A stretch of 64,000 nucleotides of DNA from Mesorhizobium loti (GCA_014189435.1 CP050293.1:5001-69000); one strand, 5' to 3'. Counted from the first letter of the stretch, positions 10,668 to 19,596 are shown. Translations and numbers: made by a program. Notes: generated from the letters alone by a model not told the origin.

Positions 10668-11417
10668 TCACCGTTGCGGCGCGGGCGGATAGGTATGGCC
10701 GCCGGGTGCCTGTTCACTTGGTGCAACGATCAATTCGGCGATGTCGACATGGTCCGGCATCCGCAACGCGGCAACAAGCACGGCGGCAATATCGGCCGGG
10801 CCGAGCGGCCGCTGTTGCGAGTACATGCGCTTGCGCAAGCCCTCGCGGTCGCCGTCGAAGGCCTTCAGGTAGAAATCCGTTTCCACGCGGCCGGGAGCGA
10901 TCTCGGTCAGCCGCACGCCGGTGCCCGCGAGATCATAGCGCAGGATGCGGCCGGCCTGGGAAAGGCCGGCCTTTGCCGCACCATAGGTCGCCGTGCCGGG
11001 AAAGACGCCACTGGCCGCCGTGCTGGTCAGGTTGAAGATATGGCCACGCTTGCGGGCGATCATGCCCGGCAGCAACATGCGGATGAGCTGCAAGGGTGCG
11101 GTGAGGTTCAGCGCTACCACCTCGGCTGTTTCCTCCGCGCTCTGCTCATGCAGAGGGCGCACTGTCGCCAGACCGCCGGCATTGTTGATCAGCACATCGA
11201 TTTCCGCCGCACCGAGCGCGGACGCGATCGCTTCGGTGTCGCGCACATCGGCGACAAGCGGTTTTACGCGCGGCCCGAGCCTCTCCTGCAGGACCTGCAG
11301 CGCGCCATGGTTGCGCGCCAGCGCATGGACGGTCAATCCTTCCGCGACCAGGCTCTCGACGATCGCTGCGCCGATGCCTTTCGAGGCGCCGGTGACGAGG
11401 GCAGTGCGGTAGTCCAT
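10668..11417 (-). CDS. Short-chain dehydrogenase/reductase
   Basis: 249-residue classical SDR. Cofactor motif TGASKGIG (9-16), NNAG (near 88-91), catalytic Ser in STAAS and YGAAK near 145-150. Sequence style (YdfG-like, DVLINNAG, IAPGRVETDFY) suggests NADP-dependent oxidation of a 3-hydroxy acid or related alcohol. Last gene of the minus-strand operon that begins at 16966, set off from the preceding gene by a repeat element. Confidence 0.85.
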   Translation of the reverse strand: MDYRTALVTGASKGIGAAIVESLVAEGLTVHALARNHGALQVLQERLGPRVKPLVADVRDTEAIASALGAAEIDVLINNAGGLATVRPLHEQSAEETAEVVALNLTAPLQLIRMLLPGMIARKRGHIFNLTSTAASGVFPGTATYGAAKAGLSQAGRILRYDLAGTGVRLTEIAPGRVETDFYLKAFDGDREGLRKRMYSQQRPLGPADIAAVLVAALRMPDHVDIAELIVAPSEQAPGGHTYPPAPQR

Positions 11418-11443
11418 TGCCGTTCTCCTGAACCGTGACGATC

Positions 11444-11511
11444 AGAGCAATTCCAGGAAAAGTGTGAACCGGTTTTCCGTCCGGAATTGCGTCAAAACAA
11501 AAAGTTAGAGC
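11444..11511. repeat. Interspersed palindromic repeat, copy 1
   Basis: About 68 bp with imperfect inverted ends (GCAATTCCAGGAAAAG...CCGGAATTGC). A second copy in opposite orientation is at 38435-38502 with only a few differences. It fills the gap between two operon genes and also supplies the TAA stop of the upstream dehydrogenase gene. Elements of this kind are scattered in rhizobial genomes. Confidence 0.85.
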
Positions 11512-12431
11512 GCGCCGCGTTCGGCCACTGTTTTCAAAATGCCGACCAGGCCAGCTTCGCGTGCGGCCTTCAGGTCCCCGTGGCTGCGCCCGCCCACCGC
11601 CGCATTTGTCGAAGCCGTGATCGCGCGGATGGTCTCGCTGTCGAGCCTTGCGTCGAGCAGCGTGTCCCAGATCGCCTGATAGGTCGGGCCATATTTGTGC
11701 AGGAAGTCCTCGATGCCATCGGCGTTGAGGCTGTTGGAAATGAACGAACCTTGCAGGGTCCATTTCGCCCCCGGTCCGTACATGAAGGCACGATCCACGT
11801 CCTCGACCGAGGCGACGCCGTCGCGCACCAGCGCGATCGCTTCGCGCCACATGGCGCCCATCAGGCGCAAGGCGATATGGCCGGTCACTTCCCGGTTGAG
11901 CGTCACCGGTTTCTTGCCGATGGCCTCATAGATGGCGTGTGCCCGGGCGATCGCTTGTGGATCGGATGCCTTGCCGCCGACGATCTCGACCAGCGGCATC
12001 AGATGCGCCGGGTTGAAGGGATGACCGAGCACGACGCGGCCGGGCAGGCGGCACTCGCCCTGCATGTCGGACACCAGCAGGGCCGAGGAGGACGAAGCAA
12101 TGACGACCTCATCACCGACATGGTCTTCGATCTCGGCGAGCAGCCGGCGCTTGAGGGCCAGGTCTTCCGGACCGTTTTCCTGCACGAAATCGACGCCTTC
12201 GAGCGTCTCGGCAAGCGTCGGGAAAAGACGGATCGCACCGGGCGCGGCCGAGGATCCTTTCAACGCATCGAGGTCGGCCATGAGTGCAGGCAGCACCTCA
12301 TTGAAAGCCGCTTCGCGCCGCTCCGTCGGGTCGAACACGCGCACCGCGTGGCCGGCATGGGCAAAGCAAGCCGTCCAGCGCTGCCCGATGACGCCGAAGC
12401 CGACAATGCCGATGGTCAGTTTTTCCATCAC
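11505..12431 (-). CDS. 3-hydroxyacyl-CoA dehydrogenase-family NAD oxidoreductase (carnitine/gulonate dehydrogenase type)
   Basis: 308 residues. NAD motif GFGVIG (11-16), the SSSSALL and GHPFNPAHLMPLVEIV segments of the 3HCDH_N domain, then a 3HCDH C-terminal domain with NREVTGHIALRL. Size and HPFNP motif match L-carnitine 3-dehydrogenase and L-gulonate 3-dehydrogenase rather than fatty-acid enzymes. Probably oxidises a beta-hydroxy acid or beta-hydroxy quaternary amine. Start overlaps the next upstream gene (ATGA). The stop codon lies inside the repeat at 11444-11511. Confidence 0.85.
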   Translation of the reverse strand: MMEKLTIGIVGFGVIGQRWTACFAHAGHAVRVFDPTERREAAFNEVLPALMADLDALKGSSAAPGAIRLFPTLAETLEGVDFVQENGPEDLALKRRLLAEIEDHVGDEVVIASSSSALLVSDMQGECRLPGRVVLGHPFNPAHLMPLVEIVGGKASDPQAIARAHAIYEAIGKKPVTLNREVTGHIALRLMGAMWREAIALVRDGVASVEDVDRAFMYGPGAKWTLQGSFISNSLNADGIEDFLHKYGPTYQAIWDTLLDARLDSETIRAITASTNAAVGGRSHGDLKAAREAGLVGILKTVAERGAL

Positions 12432-13297
12432 CCGGCCCTCCTGCCGTCAAGCGCTGCGCGGAAGGCCTCGTTGAGGTCGTTCCATGGGATGAGAAGATCG
12501 ATCCAGGCGCCGACCCGCCCTGCAATCAGGATCGCTTCGTCGATCAGGGCATCGAACGGATAGCCCTCTTCCATCGCCGCGTTGAGCCGGAAAAGCAGGG
12601 CCGGCGTTTCCTCCATGTGGCAGAAGTCGCGCAGGCGGGTCGCTGTCTTGTCGAGCGCGATTGCCGCCGCCTGGCGCAGCACCAATTCGTCCTTCCTGCC
12701 GCGCCCAGCGCGGACCCACCAGAGGAATTCGTGCAGCACCCGCGCTTCCGATTCCGCGGTGAAGACAGGCCCTGCCGGGTGCATGATGGCGCGTGACGCG
12801 GTGACCCGGCTGATGTCGGCGGGACAGGTCGCCCACAGCGCCTTGCGCGCGGCAATGATATCCTGCGGCAGCGACGATGGCGGCGAAGGCTCGGACACGC
12901 CGCCATCCGACCGGACAAGCGTGCCTTCCAGAATACGGCGGCCCTGGTCCCGCTTCAGTGTCGCGGCAAGCTCGGCAATGCCTTCCACCGGGGCGTCGAG
13001 ATGGCCGAGAACGGTGATCTCGGCATTTTCCGCCTGAAGCGGCGCGAAGGTGATTTCGAGGAATTGGCGCACCGGCCAGTAGATGAAGGCACCGGCGGAT
13101 GCGGAAAGCACATGCGTTGCACCTTCGATATCCTCGACGAAGGGGGCATGCCAATAGATGTGGCTGCCGGCGATCTTGGGCGTATGGAGCTGCAAGCGCA
13201 TCGGCAGGGCCGAAAGCAGCGCACGGCGCGTGCGCTCGGCATCGCCGGTCAGGCGCAGCGGCCAGCTGCGCCCCTCGGCCGAGAAAATCAGGTCCAT
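12428..13297 (-). CDS. Two-part protein of unknown function, possible cyclophilin-like N-terminus
   Basis: 289 residues, no signal peptide or membrane segment. Residues 1-125 resemble the cyclophilin-like fold of the DUF3830 family (PMRLQLHTPKIAGSHIYWHAPF... HVLSASAGAFIYWPVRQFLEI...). Residues 150-285 are a separate alpha-helical region without a recognisable motif. It sits between the NIPSNAP gene (2 bp away) and the dehydrogenase (4-bp overlap), so it is part of the same pathway. The family assignment is from general resemblance only. Confidence 0.6.
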   Translation of the reverse strand: MDLIFSAEGRSWPLRLTGDAERTRRALLSALPMRLQLHTPKIAGSHIYWHAPFVEDIEGATHVLSASAGAFIYWPVRQFLEITFAPLQAENAEITVLGHLDAPVEGIAELAATLKRDQGRRILEGTLVRSDGGVSEPSPPSSLPQDIIAARKALWATCPADISRVTASRAIMHPAGPVFTAESEARVLHEFLWWVRAGRGRKDELVLRQAAAIALDKTATRLRDFCHMEETPALLFRLNAAMEEGYPFDALIDEAILIAGRVGAWIDLLIPWNDLNEAFRAALDGRRAG

Positions 13298-13298
13298 C

Positions 13299-13631
13299 TT
13301 ACTTTCCGGGATTGAAGAACGAGACGGGTTTGAGGATCTGGTTGCGCATGTCGAGAAGATAGTCGGTCTCGATCACCTTACGCCGATAAGCCTGCCATTC
13401 GGGATCGGCCTCCATGCGGTCGCGCCGCTCCTCCCGGTCGGCAAGGCTTTCATATTTCCACAGATGCACGGTGCGCGAGAGGTCGCCGATATGCGTCTGG
13501 AAGAAGCCGAAGGGCTCGCCCAGATAATGCTGCTGCATCGGCAGGCCGACGTCCTCGTAGAGTTTCAGGAAATGCGACAGCTTATTCGGACGGGCGGTAT
13601 AGGTGCGATGGTCGAAAATCATATCGAGCAC
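13299..13631 (-). CDS. NIPSNAP-family protein
   Basis: 110 residues matching one ferredoxin-like NIPSNAP domain: MIFDHRTYTARPNKLSHFLKLYEDVG at the start, HLWKYESLADREERR in the middle. These small proteins occur beside dehydrogenases and decarboxylases in catabolic operons; their chemistry is not well settled. The start may instead be the second Met (13622). Lies 56 bp after the E2 gene and directly before the unknown two-part protein. Confidence 0.85.
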   Translation of the reverse strand: MLDMIFDHRTYTARPNKLSHFLKLYEDVGLPMQQHYLGEPFGFFQTHIGDLSRTVHLWKYESLADREERRDRMEADPEWQAYRRKVIETDYLLDMRNQILKPVSFFNPGK

Positions 13632-13687
13632 TCCTTCTGGCGTTCTGTATCCGGTGCCTTCGGCGCCGGCGTGATGGTCTTGTCGGC

Positions 13688-15022
13688 TCAGCCGGCGCTT
13701 CGCACCGTCTCGGTGATCAGCCGGGCGGTGAGCGCCGGCGCTTCAATCTGCGGTACATGGCCGACGCCATCGAGAAGATGAACAGCAGTGAAGCCCGGCG
13801 CGCGGGCTGCATGAGCGGCCGGGATGACGCGGTCGAGCCTGCCCCAGATGAGCCGCGTCGGCACGGCAAGCTCGCCAAGCGCGCCCGCGAGATCGAAAGC
13901 TTGGGTGCCGTCCGGGAACAGGCTTTCGGCCATCGCGGCAAGCGCGTCACGATTGCCGGCCTTTTCCATCTGCCTGAGCGCAGCCTGCGCATAGCCGGCC
14001 GGCAAGGCCGAGGGGTCGCCGACCATCACCGTCAGCCACCGTTCGAGGGCCCGCGCCGTAGTCGCACGGGCAAGGCCGGCGATGAAGCCCGCATTGATCT
14101 CGGGGCCAAGCCCGCCTGGGGCAAGGAGCGTCACGGAGCGTACGGTAAAACGGCCCAGCCGGGCGAGCGCCAGAGCCGCCGCGCCGCCCAGGGAATGGCC
14201 GACGAGATGGGCATTGCCGACGCCCATCCCCTCCAGCCGGTCGGAGAGGAGGAAGGCGATCTCCTCGATGACGCTTGCAGGTCTTGCCGCTTCCGTACCA
14301 TGGCCGGGCAAGTCGAGGCTGATCGTCTCGATCCCCGGCCCGAGCAACGGGACAACCTGCCGCCACACGGAGCGATCCGCCCCGAAGCCGTGGATGAGGA
14401 CCACCGGCACCGTCTGCCGGGCCAGCGCCGGCGCGGCGACAGGCGATGCCTGGACTGCAGCTGGCGCCCGCTGGCCTGTACCGTCCTGTTCGTTCGCGCG
14501 GGCGGCCAGGGTGGCATCGATGTCGCGCTTCTTGATGCGCCCGTGCGGACCGCTTCCCGAAATGGCGGCAAGGTCGAGCCCAGCCGCGGCGGCAAGCCGC
14601 CGGGCCAGCGGGCTTGCGATTGCACGGCTGCCGGGCGACCGGATGGAGGAAGGCGCGTCGCTGGCCATAGGCTCGCTCGGATTGAGTTCCGCAGCCGTCG
14701 CAGTGGCCGGCGTGATCGAAGCGGATTGGCCAGCGATCGGCTTCTCGCCAACTATCGGTTTCTTATCGGAGATCGTGCCGAGCACGGCGCCCACTGGCGC
14801 TTCCTGTCCCTCGGCGAAGAAAATTTCCGCCAGCCAGCCGTCACGGTCGGCTTCGATTTCGGTCGCCGCCTTGGCAGTCTCGACGGTGACGAGAAGGTCG
14901 CCGGCCTTGACCGGATCGCCGGATTTCACCGCCCAGGCGATCACCAGCACGGTTTCCATATATTCGCCGCCGGCGCTGTCGATGCTGATCGGGTGGGTCG
15001 CCATCGCCGCCGCCCCCGTCAC
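13688..15022 (-). CDS. Lipoyl-domain E2-like protein fused to an alpha/beta hydrolase (AcoC type)
   Basis: 444 residues in three parts. Lipoyl domain about 8-85 with the lipoylated Lys in ETAKA (K51). Peripheral-subunit-binding domain about 130-170 (SPLARRLAAAAGLDLAAISGSGPHGRIKKRDI). Alpha/beta hydrolase about 205-440 with nucleophile motif GHSLGG (S277). This is the architecture of the acetoin dehydrogenase E2 component, in which the hydrolase fold replaces the usual acyltransferase. The GTG start overlaps the E1-beta stop (GTGA); an ATG at 15004 is the alternative. Confidence 0.88.
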   Translation of the reverse strand: MTGAAAMATHPISIDSAGGEYMETVLVIAWAVKSGDPVKAGDLLVTVETAKAATEIEADRDGWLAEIFFAEGQEAPVGAVLGTISDKKPIVGEKPIAGQSASITPATATAAELNPSEPMASDAPSSIRSPGSRAIASPLARRLAAAAGLDLAAISGSGPHGRIKKRDIDATLAARANEQDGTGQRAPAAVQASPVAAPALARQTVPVVLIHGFGADRSVWRQVVPLLGPGIETISLDLPGHGTEAARPASVIEEIAFLLSDRLEGMGVGNAHLVGHSLGGAAALALARLGRFTVRSVTLLAPGGLGPEINAGFIAGLARATTARALERWLTVMVGDPSALPAGYAQAALRQMEKAGNRDALAAMAESLFPDGTQAFDLAGALGELAVPTRLIWGRLDRVIPAAHAARAPGFTAVHLLDGVGHVPQIEAPALTARLITETVRSAG

Positions 15023-15993
15023 TTCAGCGTCTTCAGCGCGGCGGTGCGGATCTTCTCGGCACTTGGCAGCATCGCCGTTTCCAGCGGTTCGGAATAAGGG
15101 ATCGGCATATCCGGCAGCGTGACGCGCGCGACCGGCGCGTCCAGTTCGTCGAAGGCGTGGTCCATGATCGTTGCCGAAAGCTCGGCGGCATAACCGCAGA
15201 AGCGCCAGCCCTCGTTGACCACCACGGCATGGTGCGTTTTGGCGATCGAGGCAACGATGGCATTGACGTCGAGCGGGCGCAGCGACCGGAGATCGACAAT
15301 CTCGGCCGAAACGCCGTCGGCCGCGAGAAGCTCCGCGGCCTTCAACGCCTCGACCACCATCTTGGAGGTGGCGAATATCGAGATATCGCTGCCCTCGCGC
15401 AGGGTTGCCGCCTTGCCGAGCGGCACGGTCACATCGCCTTCCGGAACCTCGCCGCGAGTGTTGTAGAGCAGCTTGTGCTCGAGGAAGACGACCGGCTGGT
15501 CGTCGCGGATCGCGGCCTTCAGCATGCCCTTGGCGTCGGCGGGCGTCGAAGGGGCAACGACCTTGATGCCGGGTATGTGGGCAAGCATGGAATCGAGCGA
15601 CTTGGAGTGCTGCGCGCCGGCACCGGCGCCGCCGCCGCCCTGTGTGCGCAAGACGAACGGCATCTTCACCTGGCCGTTCCAGATGTAGTTGTAGATCGAG
15701 GCCTGGTTGACCAGCGCATCGAGCGTCAGCGGCACGAAATCCGCATACATGATTTCCAGCACCGGCCGTGTGCCGGTCATGGCGGCGGTCACCGCCATGG
15801 CGGTCAGCGCCTGTTCGGAGATCGGCGTGTCGCGCACCCGCGTTTCGCCGAATTCCTCCATCAGCCCTTTCGTCACCTTGAAGACGCCGCCATAGCGGCC
15901 GATGTCCTCGCCGAAGACGAAGACGGAAGGGTCGGCCTGCATCTCTTCGCGCAGTGCCGCATTGAGCGCTTCGGCATACCGCATCATGGCCAT
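15019..15993 (-). CDS. 2-oxoacid (acetoin/pyruvate-type) dehydrogenase E1 beta subunit
   Basis: 324 residues from the ATG at 15993, next to the E1-alpha stop. Shows the E1-beta sequence run: VFVFGEDIGRYGGVFKVTKGL, RVRDTPISEQALTAMAVTAA, then QGGGGAGAGAQHSKSLDSMLAHIPGIKVVAPSTPADAKGM. With E1 alpha it forms the heterotetramer that decarboxylates a 2-oxo acid or cleaves acetoin using thiamine diphosphate. No E3 (lipoamide dehydrogenase) gene is present in the window, so it would use one encoded elsewhere. Confidence 0.92.
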   Translation of the reverse strand: MAMMRYAEALNAALREEMQADPSVFVFGEDIGRYGGVFKVTKGLMEEFGETRVRDTPISEQALTAMAVTAAMTGTRPVLEIMYADFVPLTLDALVNQASIYNYIWNGQVKMPFVLRTQGGGGAGAGAQHSKSLDSMLAHIPGIKVVAPSTPADAKGMLKAAIRDDQPVVFLEHKLLYNTRGEVPEGDVTVPLGKAATLREGSDISIFATSKMVVEALKAAELLAADGVSAEIVDLRSLRPLDVNAIVASIAKTHHAVVVNEGWRFCGYAAELSATIMDHAFDELDAPVARVTLPDMPIPYSEPLETAMLPSAEKIRTAALKTLK

Positions 15994-15994
15994 G

Positions 15995-16966
15995 TCAGTG
16001 TGCCTCGCTGTAGGGGTTGCAGGCTTCGTCGAGCGAGAATTCTGGCATCGGGTCGGAGAGGGCGGCAGCGAATGCCTCGCCCACCTCAGCCTTGGCCGCC
16101 GCCTCGACTGCCGCGAGTTTCGCCTCGCCGACGTCGCCCAAAAGCGCCTTGCGCGAGACCAGCAGGGGGTCACGTTCTTTCCAGGCCGCAATATCCTCCG
16201 GCTTCTGGTAGCCGCCCATGTCGGAGGTTGAAAAACCCTCGATACGGTAGGTCTTGCATTCGACCATGCCGGGGCCTTCGCCGCGCCGGGCACGCTCGAC
16301 CATGGCCGACACGGCGCGATAGACGGCCACCGCGTCATTGCCGTCGACGATCTCGGCCGGCATCGCATAGCCGGCGGCACGGATCGACAGGTCCTCGACC
16401 GGCGACTGGACTTCGGAGGGAACGGTCAGGCCGAACTGGTTGTGTTCGAGCACGAAGACGACCGGCAGTTTCCAGAGCCCCGCCATGTTCATGGCTTCGT
16501 GACAGATGCCGGTTTGCGCGGCGCCGTCGCCAAAGACGCACATGGCGACATTGCCGGTGCCGAGGATCTGCATCGACAGCGCCATGCCGGTGGCGGCTGG
16601 AATGCCTGCGCCGACAATGGCGTTGCCGCCGATCACGCCCTTTTCGGCATCGGCCACCAGCATGTGGCCGGCGCGCCCGCCGCAGGCACCGGTGGCCCGC
16701 CCGAAGATCTCGGCCACAACCGGGTGCACGGCCATGCCCTTGCCGATATAGACCGCGTGGCCACGATGGGTGGTGGCGACCTTGTCGCCGACCTCCAGCA
16801 CGGCGGTCGCGGCGACACCGACGGCTTCCTGGCCGTCGCAGCGATGGATCGGACCGCGCGTGCGTCCTTCCTTGTGAAGCGCCCCAAGGCCCTCTTCGAG
16901 ATGCCGCACCAGCAGCATCCGGCGATAGATTTCCAGATGTTGTTCGACGGAAGGAGTGTTTTTCAC
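15995..16966 (-). CDS. 2-oxoacid (acetoin/pyruvate-type) dehydrogenase E1 alpha subunit
   Basis: 323 residues from the GTG at 16966; no ATG gives a full N-terminus. The thiamine diphosphate motif runs from GDGAAQTGICHEAMNMAGLWKLP to the following HNQFG. Also shows HRGHAVYIGKG and GRAGHMLVADAEKGVIGGNAIVGAG. The last two features are typical of the acetoin-dehydrogenase alpha subunit and its relatives. First gene of the minus-strand operon that runs to 10668. A GTGTCGACAC operator sits between its proposed -35 and -10. Confidence 0.9.
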   Translation of the reverse strand: MKNTPSVEQHLEIYRRMLLVRHLEEGLGALHKEGRTRGPIHRCDGQEAVGVAATAVLEVGDKVATTHRGHAVYIGKGMAVHPVVAEIFGRATGACGGRAGHMLVADAEKGVIGGNAIVGAGIPAATGMALSMQILGTGNVAMCVFGDGAAQTGICHEAMNMAGLWKLPVVFVLEHNQFGLTVPSEVQSPVEDLSIRAAGYAMPAEIVDGNDAVAVYRAVSAMVERARRGEGPGMVECKTYRIEGFSTSDMGGYQKPEDIAAWKERDPLLVSRKALLGDVGEAKLAAVEAAAKAEVGEAFAAALSDPMPEFSLDEACNPYSEAH

Positions 16967-16992
16967 TGATATCCCCGAGTTCGTGCCGAAAT

Positions 16993-17020
16993 TAAATACA
17001 AAAGTGTCGACACTTTGCAA
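16993..17020 (-). promoter_or_regulatory. Proposed promoter of the E1-alpha operon
   Basis: On the minus strand, TTGCAA (17020-17015) and TATTTA (16998-16993) are separated by 16 bp that contain the whole GTGTCGACAC palindrome. Such placement predicts repression by occlusion. It is a sequence match only. Confidence 0.5.
17001..17016. promoter_or_regulatory. AAAGTGTCGACACTTT operator between the E1-alpha operon and the SDR gene
   Basis: The longest copy of the motif, a perfect 16-bp palindrome. It lies in the divergent gap, 35 bp from the E1-alpha start and 54 bp from the SDR start, and can act on both. Confidence 0.75.
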
Positions 17021-17069
17021 GCGCTTCTGCAAGATAGGGCAAAACAAGTTTGTGAAAAGGGGATCGATC

Positions 17070-17816
17070 ATGCGTTTGGAGGGCAAAGCGGCCATCATCA
17101 CCGGAGCCGGCGCCGGTATCGGCGCAGCCGTCACGGAACTGTTTGTAAAGGAGGGCGCGCGCGTTCTGGCCGTCGACCGCGACGGCGCGCGGGCCAGCGA
17201 GGTGGCCGGCAGGACCGGAGTGCTGGCCTCGGAGGCCGACGTCTCGGACGAAGCCTCCGTGGCGACGATGGTGCGCCGCGCGCAAGAGGCATTCGGCCGG
17301 GTGGACATCCTGGTCAACAATGCCGGTTACGGCATACGCGGCTCGGTCGTCACCACTGCGGCGGCGGATTGGGACGCGCTCATGGCCGTGAACCTCAAGG
17401 GCGTCTTTCTCTGCTCCAAATATGTCATTCCCGTCATGACCGCGGGTGGTGGCGGGGTGATCGTGAACACCGCTTCCAACGTGGCCCATGTCGGACTTGC
17501 CGATCGGGCGGCCTATGTCGCCTCCAAGGGCGGCGTCGCGGCGCTGACGCGTGCCATGGCGCTTGACCATGTCGCAGACAAGATCCGCGTCAACGCCGTG
17601 GCGCCGGGTGTGACCTGGTCGAGCTATTTCGAAACCATGCTGGAAACCCATCCCGACCCTCAGGGGTTTGTCGCGGCATTGAATGCGCGTTCGCCGATGA
17701 ATCGCGTCGCGCAACCGGTTGAAATCGCCAATGCAATCCTGTGGCTCGCCAGCGACGAATCCTCTTTCGCCACCGGCTCGATCCTGACAGTCGATGGCGG
17801 CATGAGCGCCTGGTAG
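17070..17816 (+). CDS. Short-chain dehydrogenase/reductase
   Basis: 248-residue classical SDR, from the ATG at 17070 preceded by AAAAGGGGATC. Cofactor motif TGAGAGIG (11-18), NNAG, catalytic Ser in NTASN and YVASK, and the family C-terminus GSILTVDGGMSAW. The D at the end of beta-2 (AVDRD) favours NAD over NADP. Divergent from the dehydrogenase-complex operon and shares its operator, so it is probably a step of the same pathway. Substrate unknown. Confidence 0.88.
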   Translation: MRLEGKAAIITGAGAGIGAAVTELFVKEGARVLAVDRDGARASEVAGRTGVLASEADVSDEASVATMVRRAQEAFGRVDILVNNAGYGIRGSVVTTAAADWDALMAVNLKGVFLCSKYVIPVMTAGGGGVIVNTASNVAHVGLADRAAYVASKGGVAALTRAMALDHVADKIRVNAVAPGVTWSSYFETMLETHPDPQGFVAALNARSPMNRVAQPVEIANAILWLASDESSFATGSILTVDGGMSAW

Positions 17817-17856
17817 GGCGCGCGCCTGTCGATGGCGGAAAACGAAACCTGCCGCT

Positions 17857-19596
17857 TCAGGCAACTGACTGAATGGAACGCAGGGCGCGCAGCATCTCGT
17901 CGAGGTCGGCGCAGGGCAGGCAGCCAAGGTCCGCAATGTCCTTGGTCACGTCGACCGGCAGGCCTGAATTGGACTCCTTGGGCACTTCGTTCAATCGTCC
18001 GCCGATGAGCACCGGCAAGGCAAGTCCGCGTGCCGCCATTGCTGCTTTCACCGCCTGTGCATAACGCAGCGCCACGCCGTTGTAGGTGCTGACGGCAATG
18101 GCATCGGCCCCGGTTTCGGCGGCGCGGGCGACGAGCGTTTCCGGGTCGACGGCCACACCGGCATCGGCGATGGCGATGCCCAGGCCTTCGAGCGCCTGTT
18201 CGACCAGATATTTGCCGTGCTCATGCACGTCGGTGGTGCCGATGCAGACGGTCAGGGGTCTAGGGCTTTCCAGCGGCTTTTGCGTCGCGACCCAGGCGAC
18301 CGCCTTGTGGTTGAGCTCGCGTGCCCATTCGGCATGGATCAGCGGCGTGCGCCCGCGCGCGCCGTCGGCACCCGGGCCGAACAGCGTCTCCATGCGCTTC
18401 GGCCCCATGCGGCGGATGGCGAACATCAGCGCGGCCGGGTCTTCGGTATCCACCCCCCGCTCGGCCAGCCCCTTCATGACGGCACCGGCAAAGCGGCGCC
18501 CGCCTTCGACCAGCACATCGGCCATTGCCTCCACTTTGGTCCAGTTGAAAACCGGATCATAGAACGGTGCGTGCAGCGTGAGCCGGTGTGCGAAGGTCTG
18601 CGCATCGATAATCTCGTCGACATCGGGAATGCGCTGATTCTCGGTCACCGGCACCGGATTGATCGCGTGGCCGGACGGCCATCGCCCGACAGCGAGTATG
18701 TCTGCCAGGAGGTAGCTCGCCAGGCTCGCGTAATTGCCCGCCGGGGTCGACTGGTAGGAAACGGTGTTGCCGAAGATCATGGTGCCCGGCGTGTCGCTGA
18801 CCCGCACCAGCGCGGCATGGAAGGCAGCGCGCGACAGCGGATCGCTGAAATGGTGGCCGTAGCAATGGCCGAGCCGCGCGCCGATCAGATCCTCGACGAT
18901 GTGCTTTTCGACCAGCACCATGCCGAGCGCGCAAGCCATGTCGATGAACAATCCGGCGAAGCCGTCGTCGAGATTGGAATGGACGAGGATTTCGGCCTCC
19001 TGCGCGGCGATCAGGCCGAGCGCGGTGACGGTCGCTTCCGTGGTCGCCACGTCATCGTCCCAATAGGGCAGGCGGAAGGTGAAATACTGCCCCAGATTGC
19101 CGATGGCCGTTGCCCCGGCGGCGATCGCGGCGCGGGTGTTTTCCACCGCGCCCGGCAGGCCGAGCATGAAGTCGCCGAAATGCGCCGCGGCGGGCGCGGC
19201 ATTGGTGATGCGCGCGAAATCCTCTGGGCCGGTGAGCACGATGCCGGTGCCGCGTGCGGCCTTGGCGCGCATGGCCTGGGGATACCCCATCGACCAGTCG
19301 AGGGTGATGCCGAAACGATCGACTGTCACGCCTGCCTTGCGGCATTGCTCGTGCACCTCGCCGATTGCCACCACGGTGCGGTCGACGCTTCTGAAACCGA
19401 TATGGGCGTGCTGCATGACGCGCTTTTCGGCTGCCGCCTTGCGCTTCCATGCGGCTTCGGACGGCATTCCGGTCTCGGTGAGGAAACGGCAACTGCCGAG
19501 CCGCCAGTCGCGCGCCATGGCGCGTCCTTCGGCGAGGAGGTCGGCGCCAGGCTTGAGGCGCGGGTCGATGAGAGCGGGGGCGATTTCAGCGGTCAT
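17857..19596 (-). CDS. B12-binding protein with a mutase-like N-terminal domain
   Basis: 579 residues from the ATG at 19596. The C-terminal 135 residues form a cobalamin-binding Rossmann domain: DVHEHG (456-461, the DxHxxG base-off motif with H458), AVST near 502, and LIGG near 534. The long N-terminal region (about 1-440) has the look of a TIM barrel and recalls the catalytic chain of glutamate mutase (GNLGQYFTFRLPYW...), but I cannot match it to a named mutase. It probably performs a carbon-skeleton or amine rearrangement in one chain. Overlaps the hydrolase gene by 11 bp; last gene of a four-gene operon. Confidence 0.78.
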   Translation of the reverse strand: MTAEIAPALIDPRLKPGADLLAEGRAMARDWRLGSCRFLTETGMPSEAAWKRKAAAEKRVMQHAHIGFRSVDRTVVAIGEVHEQCRKAGVTVDRFGITLDWSMGYPQAMRAKAARGTGIVLTGPEDFARITNAAPAAAHFGDFMLGLPGAVENTRAAIAAGATAIGNLGQYFTFRLPYWDDDVATTEATVTALGLIAAQEAEILVHSNLDDGFAGLFIDMACALGMVLVEKHIVEDLIGARLGHCYGHHFSDPLSRAAFHAALVRVSDTPGTMIFGNTVSYQSTPAGNYASLASYLLADILAVGRWPSGHAINPVPVTENQRIPDVDEIIDAQTFAHRLTLHAPFYDPVFNWTKVEAMADVLVEGGRRFAGAVMKGLAERGVDTEDPAALMFAIRRMGPKRMETLFGPGADGARGRTPLIHAEWARELNHKAVAWVATQKPLESPRPLTVCIGTTDVHEHGKYLVEQALEGLGIAIADAGVAVDPETLVARAAETGADAIAVSTYNGVALRYAQAVKAAMAARGLALPVLIGGRLNEVPKESNSGLPVDVTKDIADLGCLPCADLDEMLRALRSIQSVA

